Made by a program: the position numbers and the translations under genes. Shown here in pieces: positions 1 through 7,596 of a stretch of DNA of 64,000 bases. Under the pieces are notes generated by a model. The model saw only the letters and a list, made by a program, of their open reading frames with translations. It made no database searches and was not told where the DNA came from. This DNA comes from Rahnella laticis. Its GTDB lineage: Bacteria; Pseudomonadota; Gammaproteobacteria; Enterobacterales; Enterobacteriaceae. How positions within the stretch are numbered: the first letter of the stretch is position 1; each line of letters begins with the position of its first letter. Where the stretch lies: the NCBI RefSeq assembly GCF_015644585.1, contig NZ_JADOBI010000004.1, forward strand, positions 1-64,000. Direction: 5' to 3'.

Positions 1-49
1 GGAACGAATGCTTGCCGAGGTCAATACCGATGAGCGTAACGTTTTGCAT
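1..49 (-). CDS. IS110-family transposase, N-terminal fragment cut by the window edge
   Basis: The minus strand reads ATG at 49-47 and then MQNVTLIGIDLGKHSF before the window ends. The GIDLGK motif right after the start is the first acidic motif of the RuvC-like DEDD domain in IS110/IS1111 transposases, which move circular intermediates with the help of a bridge RNA. A GAAGGGGA ribosome-binding sequence precedes the ATG. Only 16 codons are visible, so the IS subgroup and the intactness of the gene cannot be judged. The element lies directly downstream of the duplicated icd end, so it is a second mobile element beside the icd island. Confidence 0.75.
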   Translation of the reverse strand, partial: MQNVTLIGIDLGKHSF

Positions 50-63
50 GATGATCCCCTTCA

Positions 64-102
64 GAAAGAAAAACACCCTGTCAGCGTACCGCTCACAGGG
101 TG
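64..102 (-). terminator. Strong hairpin plus T-tract directly upstream of the transposase start
   Basis: CACCCTGT at 74-81 pairs with ACAGGGTG at 95-102. An inner stem AGCG/CGCT (83-86/90-93) closes a 3-base loop, with one symmetric mismatch between the stems. On the minus strand the hairpin is followed by TTTTTCTTTC and then the transposase ribosome-binding site. It has the form of an intrinsic terminator that would block outside transcription from entering the transposase gene. It could instead be part of the non-coding end of the IS110 element. Confidence 0.6.
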
Positions 103-114
103 GGGGTGACCATC

Positions 115-143
115 TTATTAAACGGGAGCACCAGGCTCCCGTT
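115..143 (-). terminator. Probable original icd terminator, now behind the duplicated icd end
   Basis: A perfect 9-bp stem, AACGGGAGC (121-129) with GCTCCCGTT (135-143), has a 5-base loop and is followed on the minus strand by TTTAATAAG. It sits just after the stop codon of the truncated icd copy. It is therefore likely the ancestral downstream flank of icd, displaced about 5.4 kb by the insertion. The T-tract is short, so its strength is uncertain. Confidence 0.5.
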
Positions 144-163
144 CTTCTGTTTCAGCGAACTGA

Positions 164-278
164 AATTACATATTTGCGATCATGTCGTCGGCAAACTCGC
201 TGCATTTGCGCAGCTTAGCGCCTTCCATGCCTTTCACGATCAGGTCTGCGGCTTCGAACCATTCCATATGACGCAGCA
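164..278 (-). pseudogene. Duplicated 3' end of icd with a 51-bp internal deletion (att-site remnant)
   Basis: These 115 bases are identical to the functional icd end at 5582-5747 except for one gap. The stop codon is at 166-168. The 13-base sequence TAGCGCCTTCCAT occurs once here (216-228) but twice in the intact copy (5634-5646 and 5685-5697). The missing 51 bp lie between those two repeats, as expected for slippage or repeat recombination; the loss removes exactly 17 codons. Upstream of 278 the match stops abruptly and there is no start codon. This corresponds to the icdC-type remnant left when e14-like elements insert in icd. It marks the left boundary of the island. Confidence 0.9.
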
Positions 279-1414
279 GCTGAGCGAATTAAATTACTTA
301 ATACTTTGATTAGAAGAAAAATGACACTATTTCGATATCACCTAAACTACAAAGATGGTTGATTACGACATCATGAATTCAAAAAGAATAAATTTAGTTT
401 TACAGAAAACTTTCCCAGTACCGCGCAGAGTAAAATACAATAGTTCCGGCGAAAACTTCAATTGTTAGCATCGTTAAATGATGGACGTCACCACGCGTCG
501 CTCACAATTTCATCATCAATGATCTCCTCACCGTATAGAATGAAGTTGTTCTGGTCTTGCAGAGACTCCAGCCTTCCACGAAGAACCGTCACCTACCGTA
601 AAACCTACACTCATCATTTATGATGTTCAGAAACAGATTGCTGCTCACCGGCTTTTTGGAGTTATTCACAAACGACATCGCTTCAGACTTAATGCTCATA
701 TCAAGATAATGCAAGGCCGTGAATGCTATACAAGATGGGACTGTGAACTGGCAGATATGGTTTAATCTAAGGGTAACTCAATAAATTCACTTACTGGCAA
801 TTTAAAACTCCATACCTATCTCCTATTTTACGCAGTCCATGTTCTTCAGAAAGTAATATTTTTCTTCTCCGTGGGAATCCTAATAATCAGTGAAGACCGC
901 CTGAGAGTATTCGTTCCACTGTTTTCATGTTGCAAATCTCAAGAGCGGATAATCTTGGCAAGTCCTTCAAAGAACCAGTCCGTCGTTATTATCAGATGAT
1001 GCCATTAATTGGCAAACGACAGGATAAGGAGGGAACCATGAGTGTTAAGCGAGAGAAAAAGCTAAGGGGAAACATCCGGGCTCTATTGCTGCGATCACCA
1101 TGTTATTCAATATACGTTTGGGAAGAGGCCTTCCTGTTATAAAGCAACTGTCTGACCAGTGGTCAATTATAGCTTTTGAGTTATTAACGCTAGTACCAAT
1201 GACAAAAATAATCACGCGAAATACCAACTCTCTGACAGAGAAAAACCGAGCAAAACCTCATGCATACCTTAATAATCTGACATCGGAAAATGGGCTGACT
1301 GATAGTTGAAAACCTAAGAATCTCAAAAAGTGCGAAGAACTGAACGTGCATGCTTACTATTTAACAGCATGTAATTTTATACTTTATTTTTTCCCTTATG
1401 AGAAGAAAAATTTA
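279..1414. other. Gene-poor, degenerate left part of the island
   Basis: No intact gene was found in about 1.1 kb. Short coding-like fragments exist: a minus-strand stretch from about 592 to 490 ending EEIIDDEIVSDAW and stop, and an open plus-strand stretch at 544-765 that lacks a good start. A well-placed ribosome-binding sequence (AAGGAGGGAACC) precedes an ATG at 1038, but that frame is broken soon after. None resembles a protein family I can name. The region is best read as eroded island DNA. Confidence 0.5.
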
Positions 1415-1443
1415 TTGACACCACCTCAACTATGAAACATAAT
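1415..1443 (+). promoter_or_regulatory. Sigma-70 promoter of the glycerophosphate cargo operon
   Basis: TTGACA at 1415-1420 and CATAAT at 1438-1443 are separated by exactly 17 bp, close to the ideal sigma-70 promoter. A second TATAAT (1443-1448) overlaps. Transcription would start near 1450, about 40 bases before the first cargo gene. This suggests constitutive expression independent of the island's degenerate left part. Confidence 0.6.
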
Positions 1444-1492
1444 ATAATGTTTAACACTTCATGTCTTCAAACGATAGATATAGGATAGCAAA

Positions 1493-1912
1493 ATGATAAT
1501 CGGATATACAACAGGTGTTTTTGACTTATTCCATATAGGACATCTTAACATACTAAAAAATGCAAAAGGCTTATGTGACAAATTAATAGTTGGTGTATCT
1601 ACCGATGAATTAGTCCTATATAAAAACAAGAAACCAATCATCCCATTTGAAGAAAGAATCGAAATAGTCAGGACATGCAAATACGTTGATGTTGCCGTTC
1701 CTCAATTTAATATGGATAAAATTGAAGCTTATAATAGGTACAAATTCGATATTATGTTGGTCGGTGATGATTGGTTCGAAAACCCAAAGTGGGAGCATTT
1801 TGAACATGCATTGAAAGAACGGAATGTAAGAATCATATACTTCCCCTATACAAAAACGACCTCTTCAACACTAATTAACAATACGCTAATGTTACTTAGA
1901 GATCAAAATTAA
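1493..1912 (+). CDS. tagD: Glycerol-3-phosphate cytidylyltransferase (TagD-like)
   Basis: The 139-residue protein belongs to the small nucleotidyltransferase family that joins CTP and sn-glycerol 3-phosphate to make CDP-glycerol, the activated donor for teichoic-acid-type polymers. The signature GVFDLFHIGH (residues 8-17) carries the HxGH nucleotide-binding pair, and the C-terminal YTKTTSST (119-126) occupies the place of the RTxGISTT motif of this family. Length is typical. The start at 1493 follows AGGA at a usable distance. It heads a tightly spaced operon whose second gene uses CDP-glycerol, which supports this substrate over ethanolamine- or FAD-type relatives. The sequence is AT-rich compared with the surrounding chromosome. 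Confidence 0.88.
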   Translation: MIIGYTTGVFDLFHIGHLNILKNAKGLCDKLIVGVSTDELVLYKNKKPIIPFEERIEIVRTCKYVDVAVPQFNMDKIEAYNRYKFDIMLVGDDWFENPKWEHFEHALKERNVRIIYFPYTKTTSSTLINNTLMLLRDQN

Positions 1913-1939
1913 TATTTGGGTTATGAGGATTTTCCAAAA

Positions 1940-3349
1940 ATGAATGAAAGTTTGAGTATTTTCGATCAAGATAAATATCTTGAGCTGTATCAAGACGTTA
2001 AAGATGCCATTGAAAATGGCCAGATTTCATCTGGATATGAGCATTATGAAAACCATGGTAAATATGAAGGTCGTCACGCACCAAAAAAGCTAATGCCCGC
2101 TACTAATCTCGTTAATGACATCTATAACAAAATTAAGAAAATTGAAAATGAACTGAACGATAGACGAATAATAGATAATTTAAAGATAATATCAAAAAGG
2201 CTCACCAAGAAAAAAATAATATTATTTTACTCCCATAAATTTTTAGAGGGAAATATAAAGCAATCTTTTTTCAAAACCAATGAAATAATAAGGAAGGAAA
2301 ATAAAGACATTGAGTGCCATTTATTAACCCTTGATAAAAAATCATATGATTTAGTTATTAATCTTGGTTATAGTGCTATTTTTTGGGATGGTAATAATAG
2401 TTCTAACATTAAAAAAATCATGTCTGCTGCAGTTGTTGTTGATGAAGGTTTTTTTGTTGAAACAGCACCTACACCAACAATGCTTTATAATATTTTGTCA
2501 TCGGCCTATCGTATAAACCTTTGGCATGGTACACCAATGCGTTTAATAGGTTTAAATGAATTTGATTTCAGAAAAAAAATTGATTATCACCATTCAGCTG
2601 TTTTTGCATCTTGGTCAATGAATAATGTATTGTGCTCTTCTTCTGGTAACGATAAAAAAATGTTTGACGAAGCAATGGTCAGCGATAGATATGAGGTTAC
2701 AGGTTATGCTCGTAACGATATATTCTATAGAGACTTAAATGACCTAGATATGGTAAATGTCGATAAGACTGCTTTCGATTTAGTTTGCCATAAAAAACCT
2801 GAATGCAGAGTTATTTATTATGCTCCTACATGGAGAGAGGACAACCCAAAATGGGTTGAAGAAATTAACCTCGAGAGTATTTCAAAATCACTACATAGCA
2901 TGGGATATTTATTAATAGTAAACCTTCATCCTTTTGAGTTTAAAATAAATATGGATTACTTATACAATATCCAATATTTAACTCTTTTAAACCCTGATAG
3001 TGATACCTATCCAATATTAAAAAATGCTGACCTATTAATTACTGATTACTCATCAATAATTTTCGATTTTTTACACACTCAAAAGCCTATTATTTTATTT
3101 AGGCCAGACCATGAAAGTTATATTTCTAACTTAAGACAGGTTTCACCAGACAGGGATAATTGTATAAACTCTCTGATTTCCAAAAATAGCGAGGAGTTAG
3201 TTCAATCTATTACATCTGTTTTTGATAACTTCGATATAAGTAATGTAAATAGTGCTCTTTATCGCTACCATGAGTATCATGATGCGAAAGCATCAGAAAG
3301 ATGTGCAAATATCATAATTGACTCATGCCAATCTGTGGTCAAAGGATAA
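1940..3349 (+). CDS. CDP-glycerol glycerophosphotransferase family protein (TagF/TagB-like)
   Basis: The 469-residue protein has the glycerophosphotransferase fold, which transfers glycerol phosphate from CDP-glycerol to a glycan or lipid-linked acceptor at the inner membrane. Family motifs are in order: WHGTP (about 195-199), YAPTWRED (294-301), NLHPFE (328-333) and ITDYSS (367-372). Residues about 8-45 form a separate module (FDxxxYLxxYxDVxxAI, then SGxxHYxxHGxxEGR) known from glycosyltransferases and other surface-glycan proteins. ATG 1940 is chosen because GAGGA lies 10 bases upstream; a TTG at 1916 would add eight residues. No membrane span or signal peptide is visible. It lies between its likely donor-making enzyme and an amidotransferase. 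The acceptor is unknown. Confidence 0.85.
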   Translation: MNESLSIFDQDKYLELYQDVKDAIENGQISSGYEHYENHGKYEGRHAPKKLMPATNLVNDIYNKIKKIENELNDRRIIDNLKIISKRLTKKKIILFYSHKFLEGNIKQSFFKTNEIIRKENKDIECHLLTLDKKSYDLVINLGYSAIFWDGNNSSNIKKIMSAAVVVDEGFFVETAPTPTMLYNILSSAYRINLWHGTPMRLIGLNEFDFRKKIDYHHSAVFASWSMNNVLCSSSGNDKKMFDEAMVSDRYEVTGYARNDIFYRDLNDLDMVNVDKTAFDLVCHKKPECRVIYYAPTWREDNPKWVEEINLESISKSLHSMGYLLIVNLHPFEFKINMDYLYNIQYLTLLNPDSDTYPILKNADLLITDYSSIIFDFLHTQKPIILFRPDHESYISNLRQVSPDRDNCINSLISKNSEELVQSITSVFDNFDISNVNSALYRYHEYHDAKASERCANIIIDSCQSVVKG

Positions 3350-3353
3350 ATAT

Positions 3354-4910
3354 ATGTGTGGAATATTATTTAGTAGTAGTTTAAGCAGAAGATTTAGCTT
3401 AGAGAAATTTAATAATGCGTTGATTAGTCAGGCTTGGCGAGGACCGGATAATAGAGAATCAGTTTCGATTCAAGCTGATTTATTTATTGCTGGACATAAC
3501 AGACTTGCTATTCTGGATAAAACCTCTATGGCCAACCAACCTATGTATTCATCATGCGGAAATTTCTTAATAGTATTCAATGGGGAAATCTATAATCATT
3601 TAGACATAAGAAAGAAATTATCATTAAATTGCAGAACAACTTCAGATACTGAAACATTAGTTGAAGCGTTTAGCCAGGTTGGAATATCTGTATTATCCCT
3701 TTTAGATGGCATGTTCTCCTTTGTTGTCTTAAATATTAATAATGGTGAATGGTTTGCAGCACGTGATCATTTAGGAATAAAACCTTTATATTATTATAGG
3801 AATTCAGAAGATTTAGTTATAGCCTCTGAATCTTCAACAATTTCGAAATTGACTGACAATGGCTTAGACAGCGAATCAATGATCGAGTGGACATTGATTC
3901 GAAGGCCTTTGCCTGGCTTTAGTTTTTATAAAAATATTAATGAATTATTGCCTGGCCATTATCTTCATAGCCGGGAGACTTTCCCCGTAAAATACTGGCA
4001 AAGAAAAAAATCTTCGGAGAAATTCGAGTATGACCATTTGGAATACAAAATTAAAAACTCTATAAATCGACATGAATTGAGCGACTATCCTGTAGTCGCT
4101 TTGTTAAGCGGCGGCATTGATAGTTCTATAATATCAGCTATATCTAACACTCAGGACTGTTATTCCATTGGTCTGGAGGGAAACAATGAATGCGCATATG
4201 CTCAAGAAACTGGGATTAAAATTAACAAGAACATCCATACTCATATAATTGATGAGAATAGGTTATTGCAAGCTTGGGAAAAATTAATCTTATTACGTAA
4301 TGAGCCTATTTCAGTTCCTAATGAAGCTCTAATATATCTCATTTGTAAAGAATTTAAGTCTGACCAAAAAGTATTACTTACTGGCGAGGGGGCTGATGAG
4401 ATATTTTTTGGATATGACAAAATTTACAGATGGGCGATGAATGAAAAAAAAATAAATCCTGAAGATTTCATATCTAGATATGGCTATGGGTCAGATAAAT
4501 TATCCGCTGACGACCTAACTGAAAGGATGCATTATTATCTAGTAGAAACAGCAAAAGATAAGTCACCTATCGAATTCTTAGAAGATTTTATGTTAGATGT
4601 ACACCTTGTCGGGCTATTACGCAGAATGGATTACTCTTCTATGGCTGCATCGAAAGAAGCCCGAGTGCCTTTTGTATGCACAGACATTGTCAATTATATG
4701 TATCGAAGACCGACTGTATTAAAAATTGATGAGATTCATTCAAAAATCCCACTCCGAAAAATGATTAGCAACTTAGGGTTATTAAATGTCCTTGAGCGAA
4801 CTAAGATTGGTTTCAGTGCATCAAAAAACAACATGATACATAAATATGATGAATACGAGAAATTTCGGAACTTCAATATCAAAACCCTTGGCTTAGATGG
4901 TAGTAAATAG
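3354..4910 (+). CDS. AsnB-like glutamine-dependent amidotransferase
   Basis: The 518-residue protein has the two domains of class-II glutamine amidotransferase/asparagine synthetases. The N-terminal part starts MCGI, so Cys2 would be the glutaminase nucleophile, and carries RGPDNRE (29-35) and FNGEIYN (75-81). The synthetase part has the ATP pyrophosphatase loop SGGIDSS (252-258) and GEGADE (344-349). Start 3354 follows AAAGGA and leaves Cys2 correctly placed; upstream in-frame codons would bury it. It is shorter than E. coli AsnB (554 residues). In surface-polysaccharide loci such enzymes amidate sugar acids, so here it may amidate a component of the glycerophosphate-modified glycan. That role is an inference; plain asparagine synthesis cannot be excluded. 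Confidence 0.82.
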   Translation: MCGILFSSSLSRRFSLEKFNNALISQAWRGPDNRESVSIQADLFIAGHNRLAILDKTSMANQPMYSSCGNFLIVFNGEIYNHLDIRKKLSLNCRTTSDTETLVEAFSQVGISVLSLLDGMFSFVVLNINNGEWFAARDHLGIKPLYYYRNSEDLVIASESSTISKLTDNGLDSESMIEWTLIRRPLPGFSFYKNINELLPGHYLHSRETFPVKYWQRKKSSEKFEYDHLEYKIKNSINRHELSDYPVVALLSGGIDSSIISAISNTQDCYSIGLEGNNECAYAQETGIKINKNIHTHIIDENRLLQAWEKLILLRNEPISVPNEALIYLICKEFKSDQKVLLTGEGADEIFFGYDKIYRWAMNEKKINPEDFISRYGYGSDKLSADDLTERMHYYLVETAKDKSPIEFLEDFMLDVHLVGLLRRMDYSSMAASKEARVPFVCTDIVNYMYRRPTVLKIDEIHSKIPLRKMISNLGLLNVLERTKIGFSASKNNMIHKYDEYEKFRNFNIKTLGLDGSK

Positions 4911-5080
4911 CTATTATTTTGTTGAAGCGCCCTAAGTTACTTAAGCTATCTTAGCTGGCTAATATCTATATGTTCTAAAAAATGATGCTTGTATTAAAAA
5001 TTACAAGTATCATGATGCCTATTGATTTAAAATCAGGGGACTTCAATAGGAGCGATATACTGATTCAGATAATAAGTTCC
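4911..5080. other. Untranslated stretch after the cargo operon, with a 12-bp inverted repeat
   Basis: ATGATGCTTGTA (4982-4993) pairs with TACAAGTATCAT (5002-5013) over 12 bp with one G-U pair and an 8-base loop. It lies about 70 bp past the amidotransferase stop codon and may end the cargo transcript, but no T-tract follows. Nothing else is recognisable. Confidence 0.4.
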
Positions 5081-5461
5081 TTAGATAGACAACCGCTTAA
5101 CCACTTTGCAATAAAATAGATATATATTAAGTTGATCCCCCCTTTTACTCACAGCGAACTTCCTGACATTCATTGCCATAGCTGCGCAACGCGGCTCAAG
5201 GCCTAACAGGCTGGTTTCAAATATGAACGATGGGCTTAAATTACGTCTGCTGATTCTGGTCAGTGTGTCGTCTATTTCAACTATGAGGTGATAATTCAAC
5301 TCTATCTTGTTAGCTTTAGTAAGCCACTTCCGAGTGAACTCACTCCTTAGCATCATGATCATGTAGAACTCGATACTTATAGCTATAGGAAAAATTCCGC
5401 CATTTAAGGCGTAATTAAAGCTGTAAAAATAAATGGCCATGGACAGCTTCAGATAATTCAT
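5081..5461 (-). CDS. Unrecognised 126-residue reading frame at the icd-proximal edge of the island
   Basis: The frame encodes a protein with a hydrophobic first third (about residues 5-38) followed by a basic, polar remainder. It matches no family I recognise. No ribosome-binding sequence precedes the ATG at 5461, and the codon pattern is not clearly that of a real gene. In e14-type elements the integrase usually lies at this icd-proximal end, but no integrase motif is present here. It may be a decayed gene or a chance open frame. Confidence 0.25.
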   Translation of the reverse strand: MNYLKLSMAIYFYSFNYALNGGIFPIAISIEFYMIMMLRSEFTRKWLTKANKIELNYHLIVEIDDTLTRISRRNLSPSFIFETSLLGLEPRCAAMAMNVRKFAVSKRGDQLNIYLFYCKVVKRLSI

Positions 5462-5533
5462 TAAAAAAATAGGTAAGACTTTGAAAGTTCAGTTTGCATG
5501 TTTTTGTTTAGGTTACAGAAAATTTTCCAGAGG

Positions 5534-5558
5534 AAAAAAAAGGGGGCATGATGCCCCC
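5534..5558 (-). terminator. Intrinsic terminator of icd, supplied by the island side
   Basis: GGGGGC (5542-5547) pairs with GCCCCC (5553-5558) around ATGAT. On the minus strand the hairpin is followed by eight T residues. It lies 25 bp after the icd stop codon. Confidence 0.85.
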
Positions 5559-5581
5559 GATGTCTACTTCAACAATTTCGC

Positions 5582-5747
5582 AATTACATATTTGCGATCA
5601 TGTCGTCGGCAAACTCGCTGCATTTGCGCAGCTTAGCGCCTTCCATCAGACGTTCAAAATCGTAAGTCACAGTTTTGTTGGCGATAGCGCCTTCCATGCC
5701 TTTCACGATCAGGTCTGCGGCTTCGAACCATTCCATATGACGCAGCA
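5582..5747. repeat. Intact copy of the duplicated icd 3' end (right boundary of the island)
   Basis: This 166-bp segment matches 164-278 base for base apart from the 51 bp missing there. It covers the last 54 codons of icd plus the stop codon. The size is close to the roughly 165 bp of icd that e14-type integration is known to duplicate. Confidence 0.9.
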
Positions 5748-6837
5748 TCATTTCTGCGGACAGAATGATTGAGCCCGGGTTCACTTTGTCCTGACCGGCA
5801 TATTTCGGTGCAGTACCGTGAGTGGCTTCGAACAGCGCACAATCAGAACCGATGTTTGCACCCGGAGCGATACCGATACCGCCAACCTGCGCCGCCAGGG
5901 CGTCGGAGATGTAGTCACCGTTCAGGTTCATACAGGCGATAACGTCGTATTCAGCCGGACGCAGCAGGATCTGTTGCAGGAATGCGTCAGCAATAACGTC
6001 TTTAATGATGATGTCTTTGCCGTTGTTCGGGTTCTTGATTTTCACCCAAGGACCGCCGTCGATCAGCTCGCCGCCGAACTCTTCACGCGCCAGCTGGTAG
6101 CCCCAATCCTTGAAGGCACCTTCGGTGAACTTCATGATGTTGCCTTTATGAACCAGCGTCAGGGAATCACGGTCATTGGTGATGGTGTATTCAATCGCCG
6201 CACGAACCAGACGTTTGGTGCCTTCTTCGGAGCAAGGTTTGATACCGATACCACATTCCTGTGGGAAACGAATTTTCTTCACGCCCATTTCGTCTTGCAG
6301 GAATTTGATGACTTTGTCCGCTTCAGCAGAACCGGCTTTCCACTCGATACCTGCGTAGATATCTTCGGAGTTTTCACGGAAGATCACCATGTCGGTATCT
6401 TCAGGACGTTTTACCGGGCTTGGTGTGCCGGTGTAATAACGAACCGGACGCAGACAGATGTACAGGTCGAGTTGCTGACGAAGTGCCACGTTCAGGGAGC
6501 GAATTCCGCCGCCAACCGGAGTGGTCAGTGGGCCTTTGATAGCAACACGGTAATCACGGATCAGGTCCAGAGTTTCTTCTGGCAGCCATACGTCCTTGCC
6601 GTACAGTTCTACGGATTTCTCGCCGGTGTAGATTTCCATCCAGGAGATTTTACGCTCGCCTTTATAGGCTTTCTGAACAGCCGCATCAACGACTTTGATC
6701 ATGGCAGGCGTTACGTCAACACCGATGCCATCACCTTCAATGAATGGGATAACAGGATTATTAGGAATGACCAGTTTACCCTGAGCGTCTACTGTAATCT
6801 TTTTACCTTCAGCCGGAACAACTACTTTGCTTTCCAT
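5584..6837 (-). CDS. icd: NADP-dependent isocitrate dehydrogenase
   Basis: The 417-residue enzyme oxidatively decarboxylates isocitrate to 2-oxoglutarate in the TCA cycle, reducing NADP. It aligns with E. coli Icd over its full length. GGGIRSLN holds the regulatory serine (Ser114 here, Ser113 in E. coli) phosphorylated by AceK. KYAGQDKV and YDFERLM carry the residues that select NADP over NAD. ATG 6837 is chosen over an upstream in-frame start at 6858 because AAGGAGAGG precedes it and it matches the E. coli start (MESKVVVP). Its last 54 codons are duplicated at the far end of the island, so the present 3' end may have come with the element. It remains complete. It is divergent from rluE. Confidence 0.98.
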   Translation of the reverse strand: MESKVVVPAEGKKITVDAQGKLVIPNNPVIPFIEGDGIGVDVTPAMIKVVDAAVQKAYKGERKISWMEIYTGEKSVELYGKDVWLPEETLDLIRDYRVAIKGPLTTPVGGGIRSLNVALRQQLDLYICLRPVRYYTGTPSPVKRPEDTDMVIFRENSEDIYAGIEWKAGSAEADKVIKFLQDEMGVKKIRFPQECGIGIKPCSEEGTKRLVRAAIEYTITNDRDSLTLVHKGNIMKFTEGAFKDWGYQLAREEFGGELIDGGPWVKIKNPNNGKDIIIKDVIADAFLQQILLRPAEYDVIACMNLNGDYISDALAAQVGGIGIAPGANIGSDCALFEATHGTAPKYAGQDKVNPGSIILSAEMMLRHMEWFEAADLIVKGMEGAIANKTVTYDFERLMEGAKLRKCSEFADDMIANM

Positions 6838-6935
6838 TAACCTCTCCTTCGAGCGCATTTTTGTTAAAAATTTGTAAGATGCCGGTCGATATTACTCGAA
6901 TATTTCTCGCTAGCCAATCCGAAACATTTTTCAAG

Positions 6936-6941
6936 TATAAT
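6936..6941 (+). promoter_or_regulatory. Candidate -10 element for rluE-nudJ
   Basis: A consensus TATAAT lies 23 bp before the rluE start in the gap divergent from icd. The -35 region is poor, so only the -10 is called. Confidence 0.4.
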
Positions 6942-6963
6942 GCGCTAATTCTCTCTAACTTCA

Positions 6964-7596
6964 ATGCCTATGAACCCGCTATCTTTTAAAAATCACAACG
7001 TTAAACGTTTCAGCAAAAGGCCTGCCAAAGAACAATCTGCCCCAAAAGGGCCCAGAAAGGTGATTCTTTTCAATAAACCGTTTGATGTACTGCCACAATT
7101 CACTGATGAGGCGTGCCGGGCCACACTTAAAGATTACATTTCATTAACAGATGTTTATGCCGCCGGTCGTCTCGACCGGGACAGCGAAGGTTTACTGGTG
7201 CTGACCAACGATGGCAAACTGCAAGCTGCACTGACACAGCCAGGTAAACGCACCGGCAAGATTTACTACGTGCAGGTCGAGGGAGAACCGGATACCGCCG
7301 CCGTTGAAGCATTGCGCCGCGGTATCACGTTGAAAGATGGCCCCACCCTGCCCGCCGGTGCTGAAATTGTCGGTGAGCCGGAATGGCTCTGGCCGCGCAA
7401 TCCGCCAATCCGCGAACGTAAAGCGATCCCGACGACCTGGCTGAAAATCACTTTGTACGAGGGAAGGAACCGTCAGGTTCGTCGCATGACGGCACATGTC
7501 GGGTTCCCGACGTTACGCCTGATCCGCTACAGCATGGGCGAATTTTCCCTCGGCGACTTACAACCCGGCCAATGGAAGGAGATCCCGCATGTTTAA
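6964..7596 (+). CDS. rluE: 23S rRNA pseudouridine(2457) synthase
   Basis: The 210-residue protein is an RsuA-family pseudouridine synthase that converts U2457 of 23S r[14 protein letters not shown] (about residues 68-78) holds the catalytic Asp, and [10 protein letters not shown] is the conserved C-terminal motif. The basic N-terminal tail replaces the S4 domain found in some relatives, as in E. coli RluE. Two ATGs (6964 and 6970) are possible and neither has a clear ribosome-binding sequence. The gene overlaps nudJ by 8 bp, as a two-gene unit divergent from icd. Confidence 0.95.
   Translation: MPMNPLSFKNHNVKRFSKRPAKEQSAPKGPRKVILFNKPFDVLPQFTDEACRATLKDYISLTDVYAAGRLDRDSEGLLVLTNDGKLQAALTQPGKRTGKIYYVQVEGEPDTAAVEALRRGITLKDGPTLPAGAEIVGEPEWLWPRNPPIRERKAIPTTWLKITLYEGRNRQVRRMTAHVGFPTLRLIRYSMGEFSLGDLQPGQWKEIPHV

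Larger units (their letters stand above)
279..5581. mobile_element. 5.3-kb AT-rich island inserted in the 3' end of icd
   Basis: The segment lies between two copies of the icd 3' end, and its base composition is far more AT-rich than the flanking core genes. e14 and lambdoid phage 21 are known to integrate in this part of icd and to supply a replacement gene end, which explains the layout. The only convincing genes are the three cargo genes at 1493-4910. No integrase, excisionase or phage structural gene is recognisable, so the element is probably a decayed remnant. The functional icd terminator (5534-5558) then belongs to the element side. Confidence 0.8.

Noticed and set aside
1038-1142. 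ATG with an excellent ribosome-binding sequence in the left part of the island
   Set aside because: The frame is only 35 codons with no recognisable product and appears to be broken remnant DNA.
1443-1448. TATAAT as the -10 partner of TTGACA at 1415
   Set aside because: The spacing would be 22 bp; CATAAT at 1438 gives the ideal 17 bp.
5548-5772. Plus-strand frame similar to one at 100-309
   Set aside because: The similarity only reflects the duplicated icd end; neither frame is a gene.
5818-6840. 340-residue plus-strand frame opposite icd
   Set aside because: It is an antisense shadow of a fully conserved gene and has no family features. Similar long shadows lie opposite mnmA, purB, rne (57955-58977) and pyrC (60628-61728).
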